A stretch of 64,000 bases of DNA, from positions 27,740 to 91,739 of the forward strand of contig JAQWOP010000015.1 of NCBI GenBank assembly GCA_029245795.1, given 5' to 3'. How positions within the stretch are numbered: position 1 is the stretch's first letter; each line of letters opens with the position of its first letter. Shown here in pieces: positions 49,490 through 58,741 of this stretch. The position numbers and the translations under genes are program-made. The notes under the pieces were generated by a model. It saw only the letters and a program-made list of their open reading frames with translations, had not been told where the DNA came from and searched no databases. The stretch is from Hyphomicrobiales bacterium. GTDB taxonomy: Bacteria; Pseudomonadota; Alphaproteobacteria; Rhizobiales; TMED25.

Positions 49490-51343
49490 ATGGTGGCAAC
49501 TCAAACAAGTATAGAAAAGGGTTCCAACCTAATAAAAAAATATACTAAAAGTCTAACCACAAAACCTGGCGTCTATCGGATGCTTGATATTAATGATAAA
49601 ATTCTATACATAGGTAAAGCAAAAAATCTTCTCAATAGAGTTAAAAGCTATACAAATACAAATAAGCACTCATATCGAATAAAGAAAATGATCTCAGAGA
49701 CCCAATCAATGGAATTTACTATTACAAATTCTGAAGCAGAGGCATTACTATTAGAAGCAAATCTTATAAAAAAAAATAAGCCAAGATATAATATTGCAAT
49801 GAGAGATGATAAATCTTTTCCCAAAATATTAATAAATAAAGAGCATCCATTTCCTCGCCTTATGAAATATAGAGGTGAAAATAAAATTAAGGGTGAATAT
49901 TACGGCCCCTTTGCATCTGCAGGTGCTGTAAATAGAACAATAGATACTCTTCAAAAAGCTTTCTTGATAAGAACATGCAGTGATAATGTTTATATGAATA
50001 GATCACGACCTTGCCTACTGCATCAAATAAATAGATGCTCAGCACCATGTACAGGGGAAATACCTAAAGGAGATTATGATATTCTTATTAGTGATCTAGA
50101 TAAATTCATGAATGGAAAAGGAAACGATATAAAAGATAAGATATACTTAGACATGGAAAATGAATCGAAAAACCTCAATTATGAAAATGCAGCTATTTTA
50201 AGAGATCGACTAGAAACTATTACAAAAATACAATCACAACAAACAATAAATAATTCAAAAATTAGAGATGCCGATATATTTGCAGTAATGCAGCTTAATA
50301 ATATAACTTGTGTCCAGGTATTTTTTTTTCGAGCAGGACAAAATTGGGGTAATAGAGAATATTTCCCAATTACAAATAAAATTGACTCAAATGAGCTGAT
50401 ACTAGACTCTTTCATCGCGCAGTTTTATACTACCCACCCTTGTCCATCAAATATAATAATCTCAATAAAGATACCAAGTCATAATTTGCTAGAAAAAGCT
50501 TTGTCAGAGAAGAATTCAAAAAAAGTTATAATTACTGTCCCCTTCAAAGGTGAAAAATTAAAATTAATTCAGAAAGTATTGATGAATACTGAACAAGCTT
50601 TAAAAAGAAAAATGAACCTATTACATGACCAAAAAAGTTTATTAGAGGCATTAACAAATAAACTATCCTTAAAAAGGATTCCAAAAAGGATAGAAATATA
50701 TGACAATAGTCATATTCAAGGTAGTCTTCCAGTTGGAGCAATGGTGGTCGTAGGACAGGATGGGTTTGAAAAAAAACATTATAGAAAGTTTAATATAAAA
50801 TCTGAATCCATTGCAAAGGGTGACGACTATGGAATGATGAGGGAAATGCTTGAAAGAAGATTTGCAAAAATCTCAGAAACTGGAACAAACGAAAATTCTC
50901 CAGATCTTCTTGTTATTGATGGAGGAATTGGGCAACTAAATGTGGCATTAGAAATAATACAAAACAGTAAACTAGAAAATATTGAAGTAATTAGTATTTC
51001 GAAGGATAAAAATAGAAGGTTTGGTAATGAAAAAATTCATCTTGGAAAATCAAAAACTCTAATCTTAGACAAAAATGATCCTCTTTTATATTTTCTTCAA
51101 AGAATTAGAGACGAAGCACATAGATTTGCAATTGGAAGTCATAGACATAGACGAACTATGCAATTAAAAAATTCTAGATTGGATGATATAGAAGGGATAG
51201 GTGCAAAAAGAAAACAACAACTAATTAAGTACTTCGGGAGTGTGAAATCTATACAAGAAGCAAATTTTAATGATATAATCAAAGTACCAGGAATAAATGA
51301 AAAATTGGCTAGAGATATCTTCTCATCACTGAACAATGAATGA
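49490..51343 (+). CDS. uvrC: Excinuclease ABC subunit C
   Basis: Dual-incision nuclease of nucleotide excision repair. The N-terminal GIY-YIG domain (PGVYRMLDINDKILYIGKAK, near 26-45) makes the 3' cut; a UVR motif (ENAAILRDRLETITKIQSQQ near 225-244) binds UvrB; the RNase H-like domain (IEIYDNSHIQGSLPVGAMVV, LLVIDGGIGQLNVAL, HRHRR) makes the 5' cut; tandem helix-hairpin-helix motifs close the protein (IEGIGAKRKQQLIKYFGSVK). Length 617 is normal. pgsA follows 8 nt later. Confidence 0.97.
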   Translation: MVATQTSIEKGSNLIKKYTKSLTTKPGVYRMLDINDKILYIGKAKNLLNRVKSYTNTNKHSYRIKKMISETQSMEFTITNSEAEALLLEANLIKKNKPRYNIAMRDDKSFPKILINKEHPFPRLMKYRGENKIKGEYYGPFASAGAVNRTIDTLQKAFLIRTCSDNVYMNRSRPCLLHQINRCSAPCTGEIPKGDYDILISDLDKFMNGKGNDIKDKIYLDMENESKNLNYENAAILRDRLETITKIQSQQTINNSKIRDADIFAVMQLNNITCVQVFFFRAGQNWGNREYFPITNKIDSNELILDSFIAQFYTTHPCPSNIIISIKIPSHNLLEKALSEKNSKKVIITVPFKGEKLKLIQKVLMNTEQALKRKMNLLHDQKSLLEALTNKLSLKRIPKRIEIYDNSHIQGSLPVGAMVVVGQDGFEKKHYRKFNIKSESIAKGDDYGMMREMLERRFAKISETGTNENSPDLLVIDGGIGQLNVALEIIQNSKLENIEVISISKDKNRRFGNEKIHLGKSKTLILDKNDPLLYFLQRIRDEAHRFAIGSHRHRRTMQLKNSRLDDIEGIGAKRKQQLIKYFGSVKSIQEANFNDIIKVPGINEKLARDIFSSLNNE

Positions 51344-51351
51344 GTTAATTA

Positions 51352-51927
51352 ATGATAAAATCAAATCTATTTTTATTACCAAATCTTATTACAATAAGTA
51401 GACTCATCTGCATACCTTTAATAGTAGGTTTTTACTTGTCTGGATTAGATGAATTGAGATTCTTATCCTTTATAATCTTTTTATACGCATCAATTTCTGA
51501 TTTTATTGATGGATATCTTGCTAGAAAGCTAGATCAAATTACAATGATAGGTAAAATTCTAGATCCAATAGCTGATAAGCTCCTAGTTATTCTGACTTTT
51601 ATGTTATTTATGACTGCTGATTTTATTTATAATATTACAATATTAGGTATTATGATAATAACTGCACGCGAAATAATTGTAATGACAATGAGAGAAATCT
51701 TTGCTCATCAAGGCATCCAGATAGATGTAATCAGATTATCAAAAGTTAAAACAGCAATGCAATTCACTGCATTAATATTACTTTTCATCACCTCCTTGTT
51801 TGCCAGAGAAATCCCATTCATGCTTCTATTAACGAATGGGCTTGTTACAATAGCAGCGGCATTTAGTCTAATAACACTAATCTCATATATGAGAAATATC
51901 TACACCATTTTAAAAATAAAGATATAA
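51352..51927 (+). CDS. pgsA: CDP-diacylglycerol--glycerol-3-phosphate 3-phosphatidyltransferase
   Basis: Integral membrane enzyme that commits CDP-diacylglycerol to phosphatidylglycerol. The CDP-alcohol phosphatidyltransferase motif D-G-x2-A-R-x8-G-x3-D-x3-D is complete as DGYLARKLDQITMIGKILD plus PIADK, with N-terminal LPNLITISRLICIPLIVGFY typical of PgsA. About five hydrophobic segments. It lies between uvrC and moaD, a widespread alphaproteobacterial order. Confidence 0.94.
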   Translation: MIKSNLFLLPNLITISRLICIPLIVGFYLSGLDELRFLSFIIFLYASISDFIDGYLARKLDQITMIGKILDPIADKLLVILTFMLFMTADFIYNITILGIMIITAREIIVMTMREIFAHQGIQIDVIRLSKVKTAMQFTALILLFITSLFAREIPFMLLLTNGLVTIAAAFSLITLISYMRNIYTILKIKI

Positions 51928-51931
51928 ATAA

Positions 51932-52183
51932 ATGAAATTAAAATACTTTGCGTGGGTGGCTGAAATAATTGAAAAAAGAGAAGAAGAGATAGAACTTCCA
52001 GATCATGTGAAAACAATAGATGATCTGATGAATTGGTTATCAGATAAAAATGATGGATATAGAATTGCTTTTAATGATAAGAAAAAAATAAAATATGCGA
52101 TTAATCAAACTTTATCCAAAGAGTATGATTCAATATCAAGAAACGATGAAGTAGCATTTTTTCCTCCAATGACTGGCGGGTAA
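51932..52183 (+). CDS. moaD: Molybdopterin synthase small subunit MoaD
   Basis: Ubiquitin-like 83-residue sulfur carrier whose C-terminal Gly-Gly (PPMTGG) is thiocarboxylated and donates sulfur for molybdopterin. The N-terminal strand KLKYFAWVAEII and DDLMNWLSDK are family-like. It is packed between pgsA (4-nt gap) and moaE (1-nt gap). Presence of MoaDE implies molybdoenzymes elsewhere in the genome; no other moa gene is in this window. Confidence 0.93.
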   Translation: MKLKYFAWVAEIIEKREEEIELPDHVKTIDDLMNWLSDKNDGYRIAFNDKKKIKYAINQTLSKEYDSISRNDEVAFFPPMTGG

Positions 52184-52184
52184 G

Positions 52185-52631
52185 ATGCATATTGAAGTAA
52201 AAGAAGATGATTTTATTATAGAAAATGAAATTGTAGCTATTGAAAATATTAAAGATCCTGATGCTGCAATATCAATATTTGTTGGAAAAGTAAGAAAAGA
52301 AAAAAAACTTATAAAACTATTTATAGATTGCTACCCAGAAATGGCAGAAAATGAAATCCAGAAAATAGTTCAAAATGCTTCAAATAGATGGAAATTAAAT
52401 CAAGTAAGAATAATTCATAGATACGGTTCCCTTGATCCAGGAGAAAATATTGTTTTAGTTATAACGACGTCAGATCATAGGGGTGATTGTTATAGTGCTA
52501 ATCAGTTTATTATGGATTTTCTTAAGAGTGAAGCAGCATTTTGGAAGAAAGAGATTTTTTTAGATAAAACAAAATGGGTTGAACAGAAAGTAACAGATAT
52601 TAGTACAATGAAAGACTGGCAAGAAGATTAA
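52185..52631 (+). CDS. moaE: Molybdopterin synthase catalytic subunit MoaE
   Basis: Catalytic subunit that inserts two sulfurs from MoaD into precursor Z. Features: DAAISIFVGKVRKEKK near 26-41, LFIDCYPEMAENEIQ near 45-59, IIHRYGSLDPGENIVLVIT and the active-site lysine in LKSEAAFWKKE near 113-123. The RxxN-type glycine-rich loop of many MoaE (VGxVRxxNxG) is shortened here to VGKVRKEKK. Its 3' end overlaps the convergent ilvE by 4 nt. Confidence 0.92.
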   Translation: MHIEVKEDDFIIENEIVAIENIKDPDAAISIFVGKVRKEKKLIKLFIDCYPEMAENEIQKIVQNASNRWKLNQVRIIHRYGSLDPGENIVLVITTSDHRGDCYSANQFIMDFLKSEAAFWKKEIFLDKTKWVEQKVTDISTMKDWQED

Positions 52632-53497
52632 TTCTTAACTAGATTTAGATAATCCTGCATAAGATCTTTTGTAATTTCTCCCGGCTTAAAATGATAGTCT
52701 CCAATCTCTGATACTGGCGTTACTTCAACAGCAGTCCCTGTCAAAAAACATTCTGTAAAATCTAGCATTTCACTTGGTAATATTTTTCTTTCTACAACAA
52801 CTAATCCTCTTTTTTTTGCAAGACCTATTACAGTTCTTCTTGTAATACCATCAAGAAAACAGTCAGGCGTTGGGGTATGAATTTCATTATCTTTTATAAA
52901 AAATACATTTGCACCTGTAGCTTCTGATACATTGCCCTGATAATCTAACATAAGTGAATCTGCATAACCTTTTTTTTCAGCCTCATGTTTTGATAAAGTA
53001 CAAATCATATATAAACCAGCTGCTTTAGTGTCACATGGTATCGTTTCAGGTGATGGTCTTTTCCATCTGGATATTTCTAACCTTATGCCTTTCAGTCTTT
53101 CCTCCGGATCAAAATAAGAAGGCCATTCCCAAATAGCTATGGCAAAATTTATTTTGGTATTTTGAGCCGAAACACCCATCATCTCTGCTCCCCTCCATGC
53201 TATTGGTCTTACATAACCATCAACAATGGAATTTTTTTGAATTATAGAATTACAAGCATCATTAATTTCTTCTTTCGTATATGGAATAACCATATCCATT
53301 CTACTAGCAGAATATAACAACCTTTCAGTATGTTCTTCTAGTTTAAATATTTTCTTATTATAGACACGCTCACCCTCAAATACAGAACTTGCGTAATGCA
53401 GAGCATGACTTAGAACATGTAGCTTAACATCCGGCCAATCTACATATTTGCCATTAAACCATATATAACCGTCTCTGTTGTCAAAGTTTGCTATCAT
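52628..53497 (-). CDS. ilvE: Branched-chain amino acid aminotransferase
   Basis: Fold-type IV PLP aminotransferase for Leu, Ile and Val. Features: IWFNGKYVDWPDVKLHVLSH near 12-31, HYASSVFEGERVY near 34-46, RPIAWRGAEMMGVS near 97-110, PLP-lysine Lys158 in PCDTKAAGLY, the PLP-glutamate in GNVSEATGANVFF and the phosphate-binding GITRRTVIGLAKKRG and TGTAVEVTPV. Length 289 is typical for the alphaproteobacterial type. Monocistronic in appearance, on the minus strand. Confidence 0.93.
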   Translation of the reverse strand: MIANFDNRDGYIWFNGKYVDWPDVKLHVLSHALHYASSVFEGERVYNKKIFKLEEHTERLLYSASRMDMVIPYTKEEINDACNSIIQKNSIVDGYVRPIAWRGAEMMGVSAQNTKINFAIAIWEWPSYFDPEERLKGIRLEISRWKRPSPETIPCDTKAAGLYMICTLSKHEAEKKGYADSLMLDYQGNVSEATGANVFFIKDNEIHTPTPDCFLDGITRRTVIGLAKKRGLVVVERKILPSEMLDFTECFLTGTAVEVTPVSEIGDYHFKPGEITKDLMQDYLNLVKN

Positions 53498-53590
53498 AAT
53501 TAATCTCTATTTTCTGAAATTATCAATAAGGAGTATATACAATATTGTTTTTTATTCTAGAGGAAAAACTAACAATTTAATGAATCTCTT

Positions 53591-54211
53591 TTAGTTATAG
53601 TTATCACTTGTTTTTCTTATTTTTGTAAGAAAATTATCTAAAATATTTATGGGTCGTCTTAAATACCCATAATACATATCCCCCCTTTGGATTTGATTAT
53701 CTGTATATGCCATAATATTTGATAAATCATTATCCTCTAACCATTTATTTAGGACTTTCTTATATATATATAAGAATCCAATATTCTTACTAAAGCAGGC
53801 AATATATTCGTCTTCATCTTTATTGCCTTGATAAATACCATCAAATAATTGAGCAATTTTTGTTGAACGTAAAAAATACCTGTACTTGAAGTTTGACTTA
53901 TTGGAAAGCAGGTTTAAAACTGATTTTCGATTTCTATCATATATCTCTAATCTACTGATTATCATATTAAACATTAGATCATGAGGGTCAGATAAATTAG
54001 ACTCCTTCTTAACTTGCTCTAACATCTCAATATCAACCTGATTTAGATACTCATAAACAATTGATTCAATATCAACAAATTCAGTATAAATAATTCCTTT
54101 TTTTAGTTTAGAACTTCTTGCAATCTTTTCGATTGTAATAGAATTATAGTTATTCTTTTCAAGGATTGATATTAAAGATCGTATTATTTTTGTTCTATTT
54201 TCAATAGCCAC
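53591..54211 (-). CDS. TetR-fold HTH protein, COQ9-like C-terminal pattern
   Basis: N-terminal helix-turn-helix of TetR type: RTKIIRSLISILEKNNYNSI near 6-25, TIEKIARSSKLKKGIIYTEF near 26-45. The C-terminal helical half carries LNKWLEDNDLSNIMAYTDNQ, which resembles the W-x-D-D-S-P-D pattern in the alphaproteobacterial TetR/COQ9-like group. It may be a regulator or a ubiquinone-related lipid-binding protein; the sequence does not decide. It follows proC by 31 nt on the same strand, as the last gene of the YbjN-proC unit. Confidence 0.6.
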   Translation of the reverse strand: MAIENRTKIIRSLISILEKNNYNSITIEKIARSSKLKKGIIYTEFVDIESIVYEYLNQVDIEMLEQVKKESNLSDPHDLMFNMIISRLEIYDRNRKSVLNLLSNKSNFKYRYFLRSTKIAQLFDGIYQGNKDEDEYIACFSKNIGFLYIYKKVLNKWLEDNDLSNIMAYTDNQIQRGDMYYGYLRRPINILDNFLTKIRKTSDNYN

Positions 54212-54242
54212 TTTTCTATCCTCTGAAATAAAAATAAATTAC

Positions 54243-55064
54243 TCATTTAGAAAGACTTTTACTCTTTATAAGAGCATTATTAATAGCACTGCTTAATAAT
54301 GAATGTAGTTTATCATCTTCTATTAAAATTTTCAATGCAGCCTCTGTTGTTCCTCCGGGAGAGGTTACATTCTGTCGAAGCTTTGATAAGGATTCCCCAT
54401 GAGAGAAGTCCATAAGCGATGAAGACCCAAATAATGTTTGCTTGACCAATATATCTGCAAATTCTTTTTCAAGGCCATTTTCTTGCGCAATCTTTGATAA
54501 ACACTCTGTAAAATAATAATAATATGCTGGTCCACTTCCTGATATGGCAGTGACTATGTGCATAAGTGACTCATCCATAATCCAACTATATTGTCCTATT
54601 GAATCAAATAATTTTTCGACTATAGATTCAAGATCTTTAGAAAGTTTATCCTCTGTAAAAAGAACCGTCATTCCCTTCCCAATTGCTGCAGGTGTATTTG
54701 GCATGGTTCTAATAACTTTTGGATTATTTCCAACATATTTCCTAATATCTGATATTGAGTAGCCTGCAACTATTGAAACAATGATAGTTTTTGAAGTTAT
54801 TTTATTTTTGAGTTGTTCAAGCACACTATTTATAACTTGCGGTTTCACTGCAAGAATAATAATCCCATCGGACAAATCTGCTTCATCAATTTTAATGATT
54901 TGTAATTTAGATTTTTGTATGAATTTATCATTATTATCAATATTTGGGTCAATAATATTAATGGATGTATTCGGAAGATCATTTTCTAACCATCCGGAAA
55001 CCATGGCTTTTCCCATTCTTCCAAAACCTAGAATACTTATCTTATTAATCGATACTAAACTCAT
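54243..55064 (-). CDS. proC: Pyrroline-5-carboxylate reductase
   Basis: Last step of proline synthesis, reducing P5C with NAD(P)H. The Rossmann loop is ILGFGRMGKAMVSGWL near 11-26, followed by LAVKPQVINSVLEQL, RTMPNTPAAIGKGMT near 121-135 and the C-terminal substrate/dimer motifs SGSGPAYYYYFTECL, QTLFGSSSLM and VTSPGGTTEAALKI. Length 273 is typical. Its start overlaps the YbjN gene end by 4 nt. Confidence 0.95.
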   Translation of the reverse strand: MSLVSINKISILGFGRMGKAMVSGWLENDLPNTSINIIDPNIDNNDKFIQKSKLQIIKIDEADLSDGIIILAVKPQVINSVLEQLKNKITSKTIIVSIVAGYSISDIRKYVGNNPKVIRTMPNTPAAIGKGMTVLFTEDKLSKDLESIVEKLFDSIGQYSWIMDESLMHIVTAISGSGPAYYYYFTECLSKIAQENGLEKEFADILVKQTLFGSSSLMDFSHGESLSKLRQNVTSPGGTTEAALKILIEDDKLHSLLSSAINNALIKSKSLSK

Positions 55065-55558
55065 GACTCACCAATTGTTGTAAAAATAGCATTTGTAATT
55101 GCTTCATCAGCCTTATTACCTCCCCAAATTACATATTGAAAAGATGGATAATATTTATCAGCAGTATCCAAAATATGCTTAAATAAAGATTGGCATTGCT
55201 CATTAGTTGGCATAATTCCTCCAGATAGTAATAAATTATACCTAAATAATAGCTTTAGTTCATTTGTCCAAATATCAAAGTGTCCTAACCAAACCAACTC
55301 ATTAATTTTTATTGTAAGCTTATACACTTCTTCGAGGCGATACTGAGGGATTTTAGTATCAAAAAATAATGCCACATGAATACCTTCAAGTTTATTATTC
55401 CAATTAAAGTTTATATTATAGTTACAATTTTTACCTGAAACTGATAAATCAAGTTCATCTGGTGAAGGTCTTATATAGGAGTAGTTTTCAAACTCAACTA
55501 TATTTTCTAATATATCCAATGGGTGGATTCTTCTATTTATATAAAGTAAATTTTCCAT
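55061..55558 (-). CDS. YbjN-domain protein
   Basis: A 165-residue cytoplasmic protein of the YbjN family (type III secretion chaperone-like fold): YSYIRPSPDELDLSVSGKN near 27-45, IHVALFFDTKIPQYRLEEVY near 80-99, LGHFDIWTNELKLLFRYNLL near 112-131 and the C-terminal CQSLFKHILDTADKYYPSFQ with VIWGGNKADEAI. Often paired with proC in alphaproteobacteria; its molecular function is not established. Overlaps proC by 4 nt. Confidence 0.82.
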   Translation of the reverse strand: MENLLYINRRIHPLDILENIVEFENYSYIRPSPDELDLSVSGKNCNYNINFNWNNKLEGIHVALFFDTKIPQYRLEEVYKLTIKINELVWLGHFDIWTNELKLLFRYNLLLSGGIMPTNEQCQSLFKHILDTADKYYPSFQYVIWGGNKADEAITNAIFTTIGES

Positions 55559-55668
55559 AGCCTAAAATAAAAATAATATACATACTTCATTGTAGACGAA
55601 ATACTTAATTATTTATTTACGTAGCAGGACTAAGTGCAAATTATTAAGAACCGATAATGAGTTATCCA

Positions 55669-55938
55669 CTATTTTATAGTTTTATTTTGTTTTTTGATGA
55701 GTTTTTCTAAATTATTTATTTTTTTTTCAAGCTCATCATTTTTATCTCTCTCTCTAATAAGCATTTCTTTCATAGCATCAAATTCATCGCGTTGAACAAC
55801 TTCGAAATCGTTCAATAATCTTTCTACTTGAGATTTAACAATGACATCAATTTCTTTTTTTACTCCACTTGCGGCTCCTGCAGTATTAGATAAAAGTTCA
55901 GCTAGGTTATTAAATAATTTAGAGCCTGATTCAACCAT
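55669..55938 (-). CDS. ubiK: Ubiquinone accessory factor UbiK (BMFP family)
   Basis: An 89-residue protein with an N-terminal amphipathic part (LFNNLAELLSNTAGAASGVK), the family core VKSQVERLLNDFEVVQRDEF near 29-48 and a C-terminal trimeric coiled coil (EMLIRERDKNDELEKKINNL). BMFP/UbiK proteins assist late ubiquinone biosynthesis with UbiJ. Divergent from lgt. Confidence 0.85.
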   Translation of the reverse strand: MVESGSKLFNNLAELLSNTAGAASGVKKEIDVIVKSQVERLLNDFEVVQRDEFDAMKEMLIRERDKNDELEKKINNLEKLIKKQNKTIK

Positions 55939-56020
55939 AAAATTCCCTTTAATAGTTTAGATTAAAAATTAAACTAATTATGCTATATTAGAATGAATAA
56001 TTAAAGTTAAATCTATTACA

Positions 56021-56833
56021 ATGTTTACTACTGCAATTTTATTACCTTATATTGATCCTGTTGCGCTTAGATTAGGTCCTTTTAATATTCATTGGTATGG
56101 AATTTCCTATCTGCTAGGAATATTACTTGGTTGGCATTATCTAAAGTATATTTGTCTTAGAACTGAAAAATATAAATCCCAAATAAATACATCTGATTTA
56201 TCCGATATTATACCTTGGGTTGTCATTGGTATATTATTAGGAGGCCGCTTGGGTTACGTATTCTTTTATAATATTGATTACTTCATCCATTATCCATTTG
56301 ACATAATAAAGATATGGACAGGCGGCATGTCATTTCATGGTGGTCTATTAGGTGTAATAATTGCTGTTTATTATTTTACAAAGAAAAACCATAAAAACTT
56401 TTATGCAATGATGGACCTTATTGCAATTGCGGTTCCAATTGGTTTGTTTTTTGGACGAATATCTAATTTTATTAATACTGAACTTATTGGCAAATCCTCT
56501 AATGTATTATGGGCAGTAATATATCCAAATGAACAACTAATTGCCCGTCATCCATCACAAATTTATGAAGCAATTCTGGAAGGTCTATTGCTTTTCTTCA
56601 TTCTATTTTACTTAACCAAAAAATATCTTTTTTTAGCTAAAACGGGAATTTTATCTGCCATATTTCTAATTTTATATGGATTATTTAGAATTATATGTGA
56701 ATTTTATAGATTACCTGACGAACATATTGGTTATTTGATTAATGATAAAATAACAATGGGTATGATTATTTCATTTCCAATGATACTATTTGGCCTTGCT
56801 ATCCTAATTAATAGAATCAATAAAAATGGATAA
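56021..56833 (+). CDS. lgt: Prolipoprotein diacylglyceryl transferase
   Basis: Polytopic inner-membrane enzyme that attaches diacylglycerol to the lipobox cysteine of prolipoproteins. Family motifs: FNIHWYGISYLLGILLGWHY near 19-38, GGRLGYVFFYNIDYF near 74-88, IWTGGMSFHGGLLGVI near 98-113 and the catalytic GRISNFINTELIGKSSN near 145-161, plus RHPSQIYEAILEGL. About seven membrane segments. It overlaps the next gene by 8 nt. Confidence 0.95.
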   Translation: MFTTAILLPYIDPVALRLGPFNIHWYGISYLLGILLGWHYLKYICLRTEKYKSQINTSDLSDIIPWVVIGILLGGRLGYVFFYNIDYFIHYPFDIIKIWTGGMSFHGGLLGVIIAVYYFTKKNHKNFYAMMDLIAIAVPIGLFFGRISNFINTELIGKSSNVLWAVIYPNEQLIARHPSQIYEAILEGLLLFFILFYLTKKYLFLAKTGILSAIFLILYGLFRIICEFYRLPDEHIGYLINDKITMGMIISFPMILFGLAILINRINKNG

Positions 56834-57899
56834 AAATATAGAAACTTATATAAAAGAAAAAATACAAACTAATGGACCAATAAATATAGAAGAGTTCATG
56901 AGCATTTCTCTAAATGATAAAAATAGTGGCTATTATATTAAATCTTCCCCTATAGGAAAAGACAGTGACTTCATTACAGCTCCAGAAATTAGCCAGATGT
57001 TTGGAGAATTAATTGCTATTTGGTTACTAGATGCATGGGATAAAATTGGAAGGCAAAAGATAAATATCATAGAACTTGGTCCTGGTAATGGCTTATTAAT
57101 GCAAGATATTGTAAGGGTAGCAAAAAAATTTCCCATATTTTTTAAAAAAATCAGTTTATGGTTATACGATATAAATGAAAGTTTATCTAAGATACAAGAT
57201 AAGAATATTGAACATAAATTTGAAAGAATTAATTCTCTTGAAAAACTTCCAAATGGAATAAATTTTATTATTGCAAATGAGTTTTTTGATGCAATTCCAA
57301 TCAGACAATATATTTTTGATAGAGGCTATTGGAATGAGAGATTAATTGATGTAAATAAAAAAGGTGATTTTTGTTTAATAAAAAGAAAATTAACTGCAAA
57401 CCAAGTGAAGAATTTAGACTTACCTGAATATATTTATCCATCAAGTAAAGTCTTTGAAACATCCCCTAAACAAGATAAAATATTTAATTTACTAATAAAA
57501 AATATATCATTAAGTGGAGGATTATTAATTTTTGATTATGCAAAGATTGTTGATGGTTTTGGTGATACCCTACAAGCAATATCTAATCATCAAAAAAAAT
57601 CTATATTTTTTACTCCTGGAAAAACTGATTTGACAGCTCATGTTAATTATCATAGGTATATTCAATTAGCAAAAAATAATGATTTGTCCTATTATGGACC
57701 AACTAAACAAAGCTCCTTCCTTGAAGGTATGGGTATCGTAAACAGATATGAGTCCCTCAGGAAGAATGCTTCCGATAAGGAAAAAGAAATTCTATATCGT
57801 CAATTTCATAGATTAATGGATAGTGACAAAATGGGGAGTCTTTTTAAAGTTATATATTTTTCAAATAATAAATTAACCGCACCCCCACCAATGATATGA
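56826..57899 (+). CDS. SAM-dependent methyltransferase of the MidA/NDUFAF7 family
   Basis: Alphaproteobacterial relative of mitochondrial NDUFAF7/MidA, which methylates an arginine of complex I subunit NDUFS2. Motifs: MSISLNDKNSGYYIKSSPIG near 22-41, DFITAPEISQMFGELIAIWL near 48-67, the SAM loop NIIELGPGNGLLMQDIVRVA near 79-98, ANEFFDAIPIRQYIF and the C-terminal DTLQAISNHQKKSIFFTPGK region and PSLMGSLFKVIYF-like end (MGSLFKVIYFS). In most alphaproteobacteria the order lgt - this gene - pgeF is conserved, as here. Confidence 0.88.
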   Translation: MDKNIETYIKEKIQTNGPINIEEFMSISLNDKNSGYYIKSSPIGKDSDFITAPEISQMFGELIAIWLLDAWDKIGRQKINIIELGPGNGLLMQDIVRVAKKFPIFFKKISLWLYDINESLSKIQDKNIEHKFERINSLEKLPNGINFIIANEFFDAIPIRQYIFDRGYWNERLIDVNKKGDFCLIKRKLTANQVKNLDLPEYIYPSSKVFETSPKQDKIFNLLIKNISLSGGLLIFDYAKIVDGFGDTLQAISNHQKKSIFFTPGKTDLTAHVNYHRYIQLAKNNDLSYYGPTKQSSFLEGMGIVNRYESLRKNASDKEKEILYRQFHRLMDSDKMGSLFKVIYFSNNKLTAPPPMI

Positions 57900-58660
57900 T
57901 AAAAAATCCAATTACATCTCCTAGCACGCATTTAGAGAAATTTACGTATGGATTTTTTACAAGAAATGATGGTTTTTCAGATGGGATCTATAATAGTTTA
58001 AATTGCAGTACTATATCAAATGATCAACTATCAAATGTCTTAAAAAATAGAGAAAGAATAATTCATTCTATTGGAAAAGAAGCTGATGATATAGTGTTCC
58101 CCTCTCAAAAACATTCAAATAAGTGCCAGATTATTGGAAATAAAATTCCAGAAATAATTCTTGCTGATGCATTGGTTACAAATAGAAAAAACCTGATACT
58201 ATCTATTCTCACCGCAGATTGTGCTCCCATTCTATTATATGAAAATAAAGAACAAATTATTGGCGCAATACATGCAGGATGGAAAGGCGCCAAGAATGGA
58301 ATTATTCAAAATACAATAAAAAAAATAATAGAATTAGGCGGTAACACAAAAAATATAGTTAGTATTATAGGCCCCTGTATTCAACAAAAATCCTATGAGG
58401 TTGGGAGGGAATTCTATGAAGATTTTATACTTCAGGAATATAAGAATCGTGAAATGTTTATAAAAAAAGAAGAAAAATATCTGTTTGATTTACCGAAATA
58501 CTGTATTTCTATATTAACAGAATCTGGTATTAAAATAATAGATAATATAGGAATGTGTACATTTAAAAATGGAAATGATTTCTTCTCTTATAGGCGTTCT
58601 GTAATAAAAGGAGAGGTAGATTATGGTAGGCAAGCAAACGCAATCATGTTAAAAAACTGA
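57896..58660 (+). CDS. pgeF: Purine nucleoside phosphorylase / laccase-domain protein YfiH
   Basis: Multicopper-type fold zinc/copper enzyme; members of the family act as purine nucleoside phosphorylase/adenosine deaminase or remove misincorporated peptide in the wall (PgeF). Conserved: YGFFTRNDGFSDGIYNSLNC near 18-37, the metal histidine in FPSQKHSNKC, cysteine in LTADCAPILLYE, histidine in GAIHAGWKGAKNG and GPCIQQKSYEVG. Overlaps the upstream methyltransferase as ATGA. A link to wall editing or nucleoside salvage cannot be decided. Confidence 0.9.
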   Translation: MIKNPITSPSTHLEKFTYGFFTRNDGFSDGIYNSLNCSTISNDQLSNVLKNRERIIHSIGKEADDIVFPSQKHSNKCQIIGNKIPEIILADALVTNRKNLILSILTADCAPILLYENKEQIIGAIHAGWKGAKNGIIQNTIKKIIELGGNTKNIVSIIGPCIQQKSYEVGREFYEDFILQEYKNREMFIKKEEKYLFDLPKYCISILTESGIKIIDNIGMCTFKNGNDFFSYRRSVIKGEVDYGRQANAIMLKN

Positions 58661-58741
58661 ATATATATTGATAAGAAATTCTATATATTTACTTATATAA
58701 ATAAGATTGATATTGTGGCATATATCTCAAGAATAAAAAAA

